The notes under the pieces were generated by a model, which was given only the letters and a program-made list of their open reading frames with translations, was not told the DNA's origin and made no database searches. From NCBI GenBank assembly GCA_905221605.1, contig CAJNDS010002502.1:274400-338399 (forward strand): 64,000 bases of DNA, written 5' to 3'. This DNA comes from Symbiodinium natans (lineage: Eukaryota > Sar > Dinophyceae > Suessiales > Symbiodiniaceae). A program made the position numbers and the translations under genes. This document shows, piece by piece, positions 48,419 to 58,024 of this stretch. The first letter of the stretch is position 1; each line of letters starts with the position of its first letter.

Positions 48419-50122
48419 ATGCCTGACCCGGAAGAGCCTGTGCACCTTGAGCCTGTGCATGTGCGGGCTGACCCGGAAGCAATGCCTGATGCATGCAGGC
48501 TTCATCTGGGCTTGATTGGGAGGATTTACCCGCTCACGTGCAGCCTCAACCCAGATGACCACAGCAAGCCTTTTCTTTTCGTCAGGAACCAAACTCGTGT
48601 CGTATGGCAGATGGCCAGAAACAAGAGACGCGTAGCGGTGATAGGCTCCCCTGGAATCGGGAAGTCCTTCCCGATTCCATCTCCATTTTCTACTTCCTAC
48701 GTCTCCCTTCGTTTTTGAAGCACGCAAGTGGGGCAGAGTTTATTTGTTCCAGCCGGACAGCGGGGCCTACACCGTCAGCAGTGTGTTGCTTCAGCATTGG
48801 CGCCTGCAGGCTGCAAAGAGCTGGAGGTCTGTCAGAACCACTACGTGATCGACCCGGATAGGGCTGAGGACGGCAAAGTTGAGTCGGTGAGTGCCAACAC
48901 AATCATCGCTCCTTCTCCTGACGTCAACCACCTGGGTGAGTTCCGAAAGGCGCGGGGTTTAGTCAAACTTTACATGGCGCCACTAACTCTGGAAGAGACG
49001 ATGGTTTACGCCCCGTACTTTGGCGTCGATGAGCAACGAACTACACAGCTTTTTCAGGATTTTGGTGGCGTCCTCCGGAAAGTGCTGGCGACAGAAGCTG
49101 AGGTCAAGGATCTACGAAAGGGGAGGGAATCGGCAGTAGGGAACAAGGGACTTGTGAGAACGTTTTTCGACTCTGGTGGTGTACTGCATCACAGCCAGGG
49201 GGCAAAACCGTTGAGCCAAGTGTTTCTCATTGTCCCCTCCGAAGAAGATCCCACGGATTACCATGTGGAGTTTGCGGGAAGTGGGTCAGAGAATGCCTTG
49301 GTCAACAAGTTTGAGACGGAGCTCAAGACCCTGTTGAAACCCATGCAGCAGGGCTCGCAGCTTCTGGACGACATCTTCGAATCTTTCGCTCACAACATTC
49401 TCAGCAGTGGCGGCTCTTTCCACATCCGAATGCTGGGTTCGAGAGCTCCTGTTTTTTCGGCAACCCTAAAGCCGTCCCACAGGCAAAAGGTCAACGGAGA
49501 GCTAGAGCTACTCGAGCTCCTCAATACAGCTGCGAGCCAACCGAACACTTACTGCACAGCCAAAAAGGAAACGGCAGTCATCGACGCAGGCTTTCTCGAT
49601 AAGAGTGGGACCTTGCATGCCTTTCAGATAACAACAGGCAAAAGCCACACGTTCAAGTCGCACAAGATGAATGACGCGCTAGCCAACATGAGCAACCCTC
49701 CAAAAAGGATCAAACTGTATTGGGTGGTACTTGCAGAAGCATTCTTTGGCTTTTCAAGAAAGCCAATGGCCGGTAACATCAACCGCATCACAGTCGAAGA
49801 GACAGTTCTAAGTCTCAGCGATCCAAAAAACCCACTTTCCAAAGAGAACCTCGAACAAAGACTCAACGAGCTTCCGAGCGAGAAGACCAAGCTTAGAGAA
49901 GGACTCACACGAAGGCTGAGCGCCTGGCGGAGCAAGCCACAGCTTGACTCGATAACATCTAAAGACGAGCTCGCAAAGGCTCACGCACTGGTGACCTTTG
50001 AAGAGAGTCACGTCGAGGATTTGTGCAAGAAGCTTGGGATCTGGCAACAAGCGGAGCGGCTCAAGCAACCTGTCAGAAAATGGACAGAACTGGTGGAAGC
50101 TCTGAAACCTATGCCCGACTGA
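48419..50122 (+). pseudogene. Crinkler/RHS-type NTPase with nuclease-like C-terminus, frame-broken
   Basis: From an ATG at 48,419 the first frame reaches a Walker A motif, GSPGIGKS, preceded by RNKRRVAVI, as in the NTPase of Crinkler and trypanosome RHS proteins. The protein-like frame then changes at least twice between 48,660 and 48,860. A long open frame (stop at 50,122) continues with VPSEEDPTDYHVEFA, the conserved segment before the end of the NTPase. Near 49,580-49,660 follows AVIDAGF...LHAFQITTGKSH, matching the D...(Q/E)xT/K pattern of the PD-(D/E)xK-like domain at the C-terminus of this superfamily. Family members act as secreted or nuclear effectors, or are retroelement-linked. The long frame itself opens at GTG, so no intact start is joined to it. 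Either a pseudogene or a gene with small introns near 48.7 kb. Confidence 0.6.
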
Positions 50123-50530
50123 CCACGAAAGCCAACGGAAAAAGAGTCCCGCGAAGGTGCTGCTGAGTACTTACTTTAAAGTGTGTTCTTGCGCTTCAAG
50201 ACGTTGCTTACATTGTGCAGTTGCAGGCCGGATGGTCAAGGCGATGGTGAAGCTGAGGAGGTGTTTGGCTTGCAGCTTTGCCAGTCGTTTCAGCTGCTCC
50301 TGAGGAGAACTCTTGAAATGGATCCCACCTAGACCATCCTGAATACTTAGAACATGTATGTTGCTTTGATTTCGAAGGACTAATTGGTAGAAGGGTATCT
50401 GAGCCTTTCAGAAAACACTGGCCTAGCCGGACGGCTTAAACACTAGTTCTTGACGCGGGGCTCTCCGTGGCAGACGTGAAACAAATGGACCAACGGGCTA
50501 TTTCAGGCCCCTGACGTTGTTTTCTTTGTA
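50123..50530. other. Gene-free interval after the NTPase gene
   Basis: About 400 bp of unique sequence with no motif or repeat that I could recognise. It ends in a TTTTCTTTGTAG acceptor-like run. Confidence 0.4.
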
Positions 50531-50729
50531 GCCCTTTCTGTGTCGCCCCACAACATTCCCATCCTCAGCACATTGCGGAAGGGGAAAGGATGGAGAAAAA
50601 GCGGAGGCTCGTGGATCGACATGCACGACCAACCGGTGTCATTCAACGCCCGTCGGTTTCACAAAGTCGAGCCGCACGAAAGTCACATGAGGGCCGTTGC
50701 AGCGTACACTCCCACAGCTTTCAAACGTT
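50531..50729 (+). CDS. Terminal exon candidate with HxVEPxxxxxRxxxAYTP motif
   Basis: After an acceptor-like pyrimidine stretch ending TTTGTAG, a 66-codon frame contains GGSWIDMHDQPVSFNARRFH and ends HESHMRAVAAYTPTAFKR before a TAG. The sequence VSFNARRFHKVEP...MRAVAAYTP resembles a tail segment (pattern FDPRxxHxxxPxxGxRxxxxAYTPR) that I associate with repeated, retroelement-like dinoflagellate proteins. That association is from memory. The rest of the gene is not visible upstream, so it is probably a fragment. Confidence 0.4.
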
Positions 50730-50813
50730 AGTGAAAATTGTGAAGAATTGACATCCCTGGGGTTCCCTGTTCCAAACATGAGACTCGAGTCTCTGCACGT
50801 AGAAATTCAGTCT

Positions 50814-51524
50814 CTACCAGAGTCTCTGCCCGAAATCAGGCGGACTCGACCCAATCACTCGAGGAAACTCCGACCCTGCCAGGCTGCGCCATGGCCCAAA
50901 AGATTTTGCGCGCATTTTATGGGCACTCTTGACCCTTCTAAAAGCCAGCCCTAAGCCCTCAGGACCACGTTTTGGAACGAGGTACCGCCAAATCAGGGAG
51001 GAAGGACTTGCCCCAACAACCAAACAGCCAGAGGCCACGCCACAACAGAACACTGTTTTGAAACATGGTATATAGAGAGAGGGGTCCGACGATGTTTTTT
51101 TTTTCCCCGCTGCCTGCATAAGGGATTCTGCTTGCGCGGGTTTGGAATGGCTCAATGCCAGCATGGCTCCAAGAATCCCCGGGACTGTGGCATCGGACGC
51201 TGCCACGTTGTCCTCCGTTACTTCAGCTGCGCACCTACCCCAGTCAGGCATGGATCCACTTCCCTTTTTCCAGGGACCTGGGCTGCGCTGAAGTTGCCTG
51301 TGCAGTGCCTGTGGCAGGCTGGCTGGTGTGAACAGGGTAGCCGGTATGGCATTGAGGCCACACTTCTTCTGCTCCAGGACGACACGCCAAAGCTCGCATT
51401 TGCCTTTGCATCGCGGCGTCCACGCCAAGAATTGAATGAATGGTCCTCGGTCTTGCAGCATGGCACAGGCAGAATGAGAGTCAAGTTCATGGCAGAGTGG
51501 CGCGGGTCTCTGAGAGCTACACAC
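50814..51524 (-). CDS. Long minus-strand open frame, function unknown
   Basis: A 236-codon frame without stops in unique DNA. It opens at GTG and ends GSEFPRVIGSSPPDFGQRLW. A plus-strand frame of 144 codons (51,132-51,566) overlaps it, so at most one is real. No domain recognised. Listed because the length is unusual for this window. Confidence 0.25.
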   Translation of the reverse strand: MCSSQRPAPLCHELDSHSACAMLQDRGPFIQFLAWTPRCKGKCELWRVVLEQKKCGLNAIPATLFTPASLPQALHRQLQRSPGPWKKGSGSMPDWGRCAAEVTEDNVAASDATVPGILGAMLALSHSKPAQAESLMQAAGKKKTSSDPSLYIPCFKTVFCCGVASGCLVVGASPSSLIWRYLVPKRGPEGLGLAFRRVKSAHKMRAKSFGPWRSLAGSEFPRVIGSSPPDFGQRLW

Positions 51525-51566
51525 GCAAGTTTTTGCAGCTTGAGGAGGCGGATGTTAATTGGTTAG

Positions 51567-52510
51567 CGAAAGCCCTCGGCTCAAGCTCCAAGAAAACGCA
51601 GGCTCGTGATTGAAAATTACCGTTCCCAGTGACTAAAGCCCCCGATATAGCTTTGTCCCGCAAGATTTTTCTAGGTGTCACGTGCACCCCACAGAGTTCA
51701 ATGTTGGTCCTGCATATGGGTCATGCTTTGCTCGCTCCGAGGTGCAGGCTTGGTTTCACAGTTGGATGCAGGTGCTGTGATTTGGGGGCTTTGTAGACAT
51801 ATTAAGCTTTCTTGGTATATGCCTTGCATGTCTTTATGGGGATACCGCACAAACAAGGCTTAAAGACAAGTTCAAACTAACCCCAGTACAAGTATATTCC
51901 GATGAACTAGCTAACATGTTGTACACGTTCGATTGATGTGTAGGCCCCTGTATGAAGCGCACCGAAGTGAACCCCTAACCCAAAGACCCCTTTGCCGAAA
52001 GGAACTGCACCTAGCCACGCAAGTCGGTGAAGTACGTGAGCCCCCGTTGAGCTCGAGGTCCGCAGCTTGTGCTTTTCTTTTTTTTAATGGGGATCGGGCA
52101 GGGTGAAAGGCATGGGATTCTTGAGGAGAACTGGGAGAGGTTGCTGTGGACCTGTTATAAAAAGGGATTTAGGCCTTTGTGCTGTTTTGGGAACTGTCCG
52201 CGCCTGGTCGTATCTATGAGTTCAGGAGTTAGGACATGTGTGGAACTTTGTGTTTCTGTAGATTTGATCGGGTATGTGGGGTAGGCGACAAAGGTACGGC
52301 TTTACCATGTCGTTGGAAGGAACATAAATATCGCCGTATTGCAAATGCAGTAGCAGATGGACTAGCGCCCTGTACGGTGCAGGAAAGACCTGAACTGCTA
52401 TAGGAAAGTGCCTTGCAAAAAACCACCCCTTTGTGGCCACTCATACTTGGTATGCTTTGGCGCTATTTTTCTCCGCAGCCTTTTGCAAGCTCAGCTGCCC
52501 CAAAAAGGGG
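51567..52510. other. Gene-free interval upstream of the oxygenase-reductase gene
   Basis: About 940 bp of unique sequence, free of telomere-like arrays. Near 52,480 a TTTTTCTCCGCAG acceptor-like run precedes the first in-frame ATG of the next gene, so a 5' non-coding or short coding exon may lie here. No promoter motif could be identified. Confidence 0.4.
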
Positions 52511-55500
52511 ATGAAAACTGCCCTCCGAGCTCTGCGACTCCATCTTCCGGAGGCTCCTGTCAATGCACGCGGGGCCCGGCGCAGTGCCTCAAGGTACGCC
52601 TTGACAGGCCCCCTTTTCGAGACCGCCACCTACCGCGGAACCTTCTTGCCGTTTCCTGAGGCCCGGAGCCTTCCTGGGCACGTCTACCATGATCCTGACT
52701 GGCATGCCGCTGAGCTGCGCCGCCTGCTTCAGCCATCCTGGGTGCTGGCGGGCCGCGTGGACGAGCTGAAGAGGCCGGGCAGCTACATGACGCTGTCCTT
52801 GCCAGGGGCCGGCAGCGCCATCATCGTCAAGGGAAAGGACGGCCAGGTGCGGGCTTGGGCCAACGTGTGCCCACATCGCGGGGCCACCCTCCTGAAGTCG
52901 GAGTCGGGTCACCTGAAGGCGGGCATCGTCTGCCCTTACCATGCCTGGACCTTCGACGGCACCAGCGGCGCGCTGCGCAGCGTGACCAAGCCCGACTGCA
53001 TGCCCCCGTGTTTCAACAAGGAGGACTGGCCCCTCCAAGCCTTGCGGCTGGAAGCATACCGCGGCTTCCTCTTCGTGACGGCCTCGGACTCCGCGCCGGC
53101 CCTGCAAGCGAGCCTTGGCAACATCGACGTGGCACTTGGAGACTGGCCGCTGGAGGACTTTGTGACGGTTGGCCGCGCGGAGTATCACGTGGAGTGCAAC
53201 TGGAAGTTCCTGATGCAGAATACATCAGAGACCTACCACACCTCCTATGTCCACCGCACCTCACTGGGTCCGATGGCATCAGAACCCATCGCGAAGTTCC
53301 TCGGCGTGGAGCCTTGCGGCAGCTGGGATGCAGTGCACGTGCCCGGGGACCGATCGGTTGTGCCAATGCCGGGTGAGCCCGCGCCGTTCCCAGAGCTCCG
53401 CACACGTGCATGCACCTACTTCGTGTCCTTGTTCCCGACGCTACAGCTCAACGTGACCCGTGACTGTGCGTGGTGGATGCGGGTGCTCCCCACGAGCGCC
53501 ACCACGTCGTGCGTGACGCAGGGCTTCCTCTTCCCAGCCTCAACAGCAGAGATGCCAAGCTTCCGGGATCTGCTGCAGCCCTACTTGAGGCGATGGGACA
53601 TCGCCGTGCGGGAGGACAACGACATCTCGCTAAATCAGCAGAAGGCGTGTCAGAGCCCCCAGCACCGCCCAGGGCCGTACCATGGCCTGGAGTTTGCCGT
53701 GCACCGCTTCGACAAGATGGTGGTGGAGGCTGTGTTGGGAGAGACTGTTTCCTGCGAGTCCCGCGGGGATGGCCAGCAGCCTCTCGCGTCATCGCCTTCG
53801 TCTTCCCCTTCCTTCGGCACCGCCCGCGCTTCGCTGATGGCCCAAGGGACTGAAAGGACGAGCCAGGGGTCGCGGCGCGCATCAAGCAGCCGTGCGGGGT
53901 CGCCCGCACTGAGCCCTGGCGACACGGTGTGCGTGACGGGTGCCACGGGCTTCATTGCCCTGCATCTTGTCGAGCAGCTCCTTCGGGCTGGGTTCGGTGT
54001 GACGGCGACAGTGAGGAGCCGCAGCGAGGTGAAGCTGGCGCCCCTCTGGGACTTAGCTGCGCTTGGCCCGCTGAAGATCCTCCCTGGATGTGACCTCCTG
54101 ACCCCGGGCAGCTTTGACGAAGCCGTGGCCGATGCTTCGGTCTGCTTCCACATGGCCTCGCCCTTCTGGATGGACGACCGGATAACAGACCCACTCTCGC
54201 AGCTGGTGGCTCCGGCCGAGAGGGGGACGGTGAATGTGCTGGATTCGTGTTCTAAGGCCGGAGTGCGCCGCGTGGTGCTGACCTCCTCCTTTGCTGCCGT
54301 CATGAACGTCGGCGGGCGCATCCCCTGGGCTCCGGATTTCCACTACAGCGAGGAGCGTGGTAATGCCACCTGGTAGAGTGCTTGCAGAAAACAAGCAGTG
54401 CACTCTTCTGCCTCAGTGTACTGTAGTTTAATGCCCTATTCAGATTCCTAAACCCTAAACCCTAAACCCTAAACCCTCAACCCTAAACCCTAAACCCTAA
54501 ACCCTAAACCCTATAGGAGCACTGGAATGTCTCATCGGAGCCCGATGGTGATGGCGCCTTCCCGGAGCCGGCCAATGCCCACGCCTACCGGTGGTCGAAG
54601 ACCGTGGCCGAGAGGGCAGCCTGGGCGCACCCGGGGACGGCCGCCTTGCTGAGGGCTTAGGGGGTTTAGGGGGTTTAGGGGGTTTAGGGGGTTTAGGGGG
54701 TTTAGGGGGTTTAGGGGGTTTAGGGGGTTTAGGGGGTTTAGGGGGTTTAGGGGGTTTAGGGGGTTTAGGGGGTTTAGGGGGTTTAGGGGGTTTAGGGGGT
54801 TTAGGGGGTTTAGGGGGTTTAGGGGGTTTAGGGGGTTTAGGGTTTAGGGTTGTTCGTGTTTCAGGAATGAAAGACGAACAGTGCCAATAATCGAAATCGT
54901 GCTGTAAAAAAATCCTTGTTCCTGCCTTCCCGACTGATGAACCAGTATCACCCTAGACCCTAGAGACCCTGATCCTAACCCTGGGCCCGAGAAACCCTAA
55001 ACCCTCAACCCTAAGCCCTAAACTGCTTGCAGGTTCATGGAGTTAACCCAATAATTACAGTACCTGTACCCCAAATACTACCCCGATTAGGGCACTTAAG
55101 GGGCTTTTAAGTGGGCTACAAGTACAGTTATAATTGGTTAATAAGTACCTCCAAGTAGGGTACCCTAAACCCTAAACCCTAAACCCTAAACCCTAAACCC
55201 TAAACCCTAAACCCTAAACCCTAAACCCTACAACTTAAAACCTAACACCTAAACCCTAAACTTCCCTAAACCCTAAACCCCCAATAAGGCCGCGGGCACC
55301 TTCGACGTGGTGACGATTCTGCCTCCAATGGTGCTTGGCGAGAACAAGCAAATCCTGAGTTCTCCCCAGGACCGGGTGGAAGTTGCTCATAAGGGTTTAG
55401 GGTTCAGGGTTTAGGGCTTAGGGTTTAGGGCTTAGGGCTTAGGGCTTTGGGGGTTTGGGGCGTAGGGAACCAAGCCACCATGGACTGTCAGTTTGTCTAT

Positions 55501-57209
55501 TCTACTTTAAGCTCTTCTGGCTGTTACCAGCTTACCAGCAGTGACCGTCTAGCCACTGTTTTGGGTTGTGTGTCCTAAGTTCCTCTCCAGGACCTGAACC
55601 AGAGTTCACTGATCCTGTACAACCTCTTGGCCGGAAACATGAAGCACGTGCCACCCGGCTCCGTCGGCTTCGTGGACGTGGCGGATGTCGCCAAGGCCCA
55701 CTTGCTTGCCCCTAAACCCTAAACCCTAAACCCTAAACCCTAAACCCTAAACCCTAAACCCTAAACCCCAAGAGGCCCACTTGCTTGCGGCGCAGACGCC
55801 TGGAGCGGGCGGCCATCGGTACTTGTGCAGCGGGGAGACGAGGACATGCGTACTTATTACGTATGTACATATTATATATATATATATATATATATCTATA
55901 TATACACATATATATGGGTGGCTGTCAAAATTATGATCCCTTTTGGGGTACCCTGAATATTAGGTGCCGCATTATAATGGGGATCCAAAAAGGGACCATA
56001 ACTTTGACACCACCCATATATATACATATAAATATATATGAGCATATAAAAAATATTTTTATATATTTATATCTATATATCCATATATATTTCTCTATAT
56101 ATATAGTTATATCTATATACATATACATATATGAATATACATACAATGCGGATACTTGATACTAAGATAAGAGCCACATTGAAGATTACAAGACAGAAGT
56201 AACAACATCCACAGATCCACAGCTACAGCAGCAGAAGCAGCAAGCAGCATTAAACAGACACGCAACGGCCGCCACCACCACAACCAGCACAGCAGCAACA
56301 GCATTGACAACACCACCACCAACCGCGCCACGACCACCGACGCCACCACCACCAACATTAACAACGCAACAAGAGCAAGAACAACAACGACGACTGCAAC
56401 GATCAAGATACAGACAAATACTACTAACAATAGCAATAACAAGAACAACAGCAGAAAGAACAGTCAGTGACAGTAACAGCATCAGTAACAGTGACAATAG
56501 CAAGTGCAACCAAGAATTAGCAAAAGTAGCAGAAGTTCATGAGGACGTGGTTGGAGATCACCGAGATCCTGCGGGCGCTGTACCCCTCCGCGCCTCTGCC
56601 CACCACCTGCGCGGACGGCTCCACGACGCAGCCATGCCTGCTGCTTAGGATCCTCGCAAGCTCCATTCGAACGGTTTAGGGTTTAAGGTTTAGGGTTTAG
56701 GGTTGCTTATGGCTACTAAATCCGAAACCCTAAGCCCTCGACCCAACACCCCAGCCGTAGAATCCAGATCTACATAGGATCCTCTCGAGTGCCGTTGCTC
56801 TTGCTGCGCTGCTGCGCCTGCGGCATGGGGTTTTTCGTTCAAGACCTTGTGCCTGTATACAAATACACAATATACACATGTGTTTGTATATATATATAAA
56901 TATGCAATTCCATACATGTGCCTTAAATTCTGCTTGGAGGTTCATGGTATTTATCAAGTATAACTTTACTTATAACCACTTATAAGGTCTTACAAGCCTG
57001 TTAGGTGCCCTAATATGGTGATAATTGGGTTACAAGTACAGTTTTTGTTGGGTTAACAAGTACCATTAACCTCCAAGGAGGCCTAAAAATTCTGGGACCC
57101 GAGGAACGACAAGATCGTGGCGGATCTGGGCATGGAGTTCGCCCCTTTGACGCGGACGCTGCAGGCTCAATGTTCAGCCCTGGTCCGCGCCGGGCTGCTG
57201 CAACTGTAG
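52511..57209 (+). CDS. Rieske oxygenase fused to extended SDR reductase
   Basis: Eight exons, all in frame, predict 829 aa: 52,511-54,352; 54,517-54,654; 55,289-55,369; 55,591-55,695; 55,775-55,842; 56,544-56,648; 56,778-56,822; 57,104-57,209. The start is the first ATG; the frame extends upstream only to GTG. The arginine-rich N-terminus suggests organelle import. The oxygenase half has the Rieske ligands C120-x-H122 and C141-x2-H144, the mononuclear iron ligands H243, H248 and D369, and E240 where the bridging acid sits (ETYHTSYVH), as in choline-monooxygenase-like alpha subunits. A Ser-rich linker (about 415-465) leads to TGATGFIA (476-483), HMASP, TSS (591-593) and, across the first intron, Y638 and K642 in YRWSK, the SDR triad. 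The reductase half follows the dihydroflavonol/cinnamoyl-CoA reductase type. Substrate unknown. The last junction (exon 7/8) is the least certain. Confidence 0.85.
54353..54516 (+). other. Intron 1, GA-AG, with CCCTAAA array
   Basis: The 164 bp intron runs from AG|GAGCGTGG to ATAG|GAGCACTGG. AGGAGC is repeated at both ends. Using the nearby GT instead (CGTG|GTAATG) puts a stop in the next exon, so the GA donor is supported by frame. About ten CCCTAAA units occupy 54,447-54,513. Confidence 0.75.
54658..54845 (+). repeat. 9 bp TTTAGGGGG array
   Basis: About 20 perfect units of TTTAGGGGG, a telomere-like unit with two extra G, followed by two ordinary TTTAGGG units. Its period of nine keeps a GLGGLGG frame open, which is not a gene. 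Confidence 0.97.
55040..55157. mobile_element. MITE-like element, family E, copy 1 (intron 2)
   Basis: The left arm GTTAACCCAATAATTACAGT plus ACCTGTACC is the inverted partner of the right arm GGCTACAAGTACAGTTATAA plus TTGGTTAATAAGTACC. The right arm matches the element in intron 7 of the same gene. No coding capacity. Confidence 0.65.
55370..55590 (+). other. Intron 3, GA-AG, with TTTAGGG array
   Basis: 221 bp from CCCAG|GACCGG to CTCCAG|GACCTG. CCAGGACC is repeated at both ends. Telomere-like units (TTTAGGG, GGGCTTA) lie at 55,393-55,450. Splicing joins LSSPQ to DLNQSS in frame. Confidence 0.75.
55696..55774 (+). other. Intron 4, GC-AG, a telomere-like array between 16 bp direct repeats
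   Basis: The 79 bp intron is almost entirely CCCTAAA (55,709-55,768). Exon sequence AGGCCCACTTGCTTGC occurs perfectly at 55,694-55,709 and again at 55,773-55,788. Removing one repeat plus the array restores DVAKAHLLAAQTPG exactly in frame. Donor AAG|GCCC, acceptor AGAG|GCCC. Confidence 0.8.
55843..56543 (+). other. Intron 5, GA-AG, with TA microsatellite, inverted-repeat element and ACA-rich tract
   Basis: 701 bp from ACGAG|GACATG to ATGAG|GACGTG with GAGGAC repeated at both ends. It has no telomere-like array. About 300 bp of degenerate AACAACA/CCACCA trinucleotides fill its 3' half (56,195-56,510). Confidence 0.7.
55916..56015. mobile_element. 100 bp inverted-repeat element, family A-like
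   Basis: Nearly a full palindrome: left arm GGGTGGCTGTCAAAATTATG plus ATCCCTTTTGGGG, right arm CCAAAAAGGGACCATAACTT plus TGACACCACCC. It sits inside a TATATA tract on both sides, consistent with TA target preference. The GGTCCCTTTT core links it to the copies at 14.4 and 22.7 kb. Confidence 0.75.
56649..56777 (+). other. Intron 6, GA-AG, with TTTAGGG units and 10 bp direct repeats
   Basis: 129 bp from TTAG|GATCCTC to ATAG|GATCCTC. TAGGATCCTC is present at both ends. Four to five TTTAGGG-like units lie at about 56,676-56,704. Confidence 0.7.
56948..57085. mobile_element. MITE-like element, family E, copy 2 (intron 7)
   Basis: The right arm GGTTACAAGTACAGTTTTTG plus TTGGGTTAACAAGTACC matches intron 2's element. 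The left arm AAGTATAACTTTACTTATAACC is its inverted partner. It fills about half of intron 7 (56,823-57,103). Confidence 0.6.
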
Positions 57210-57352
57210 GCTAGGGTTTAGGGGTTAGGGTTAGGGTTTAGGGTTTAGGGTTTACGGTTTAGGGTTTAGGGTTTAGGGTTTAGGTCGGTTGGGGCTCAAT
57301 CAAGATGGGGGTTTAGAGTTTAGGGGGTTAATCTTAGGGTTTAGGGTTTGGG

Positions 57353-57520
57353 GTGTCGGGTTTAGGGCATTTTAGGGTTTGTGACGGCAGCAAGGGTAAG
57401 GCTGCATTGTTTAGGATTTGCGGTCCAAGTTGGTTGCTTCAACATGCTGCAACCATAGGAGGAGGCTCTGCGACAGCAGACAAAAGGAGGAACTGCATAC
57501 GACCGCGTGAGAGGTTTAGG
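57353..57520 (+). CDS. Candidate exon, function unknown
   Basis: Plus-strand open frame in unique DNA between telomere-like arrays, containing GHFRVCDGSKGKAALFRICG and ending near RRNCIRPRERF. Family not recognised. The stretch 57,590-57,880 after the next array holds no recognised gene. Confidence 0.25.
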
Positions 57521-58024
57521 GTTCAGGTTCAGGGTTCAGGGTTTAGGGTTCAGGGTTTAGGGGGACCCCTTCTGTTGGGGGAGAACTTGTTCATGGATCC
57601 TGGCTTAGGTACGGTGTCTTCTGTGGGAGCCTCATTCAGAAGCACTGTGATTCTCGGCATAGGCAATTGGAGCATGTACCCCTCATCTTCTGAGCCTGCG
57701 ACGTGCGAATGGCTTTGAGTCTGGCCTCGTGAATATGGGATCCTACTACAATATCGATGTACGGTCAACAGAAAGGCCCTTAAATTGGGAGCCCAAGGGT
57801 ACATTGCAGGTTCGAAGACACCCACACGATCAAACCTTAACCTGACCCGCCAGGACCCCGTTTCAAGGGACTATAGGGTGTAGGGTATAGTACCCTAAAC
57901 CCTAAACCCAAAACCCTAAACCCAAAACCCTAAACCCCAAACCCTAAACCCAAAACCCTAAACCCCAAACCCTAAACCCCAAACCCTAAACCCTAAACCC
58001 CTAAACCTCAGAACTGAGAAACCA

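Larger units (their letters stand above)
54655..55288 (+). other. Intron 2, GC-AG, with two telomere-like arrays and an inverted-repeat element
   Basis: 634 bp from AGG|GCTTAG to AAG|GCCGCG. It contains the TTTAGGGGG array, a CCCTAAA array at about 55,165-55,225 and the family E element at 55,040-55,157. Confidence 0.7.

Noticed and set aside
53448-54321. Long minus-strand frames of 130-220 codons opposite the oxygenase-reductase exon
   Set aside because: They are antisense shadows of a GC-rich exon whose plus frame carries all conserved motifs.
54353-54370. Canonical GT donor (CGTG|GTAATG) for intron 1 of the fusion gene
   Set aside because: Joining there shifts the frame and gives an early stop, whereas the GA donor 7 bases upstream restores YSEEHWN and the YxxxK motif.
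54591-54890. Gly-Leu-Gly repeat protein
   Set aside because: It translates the TTTAGGGGG array inside intron 2; the first part is exon 2 read in the wrong frame.
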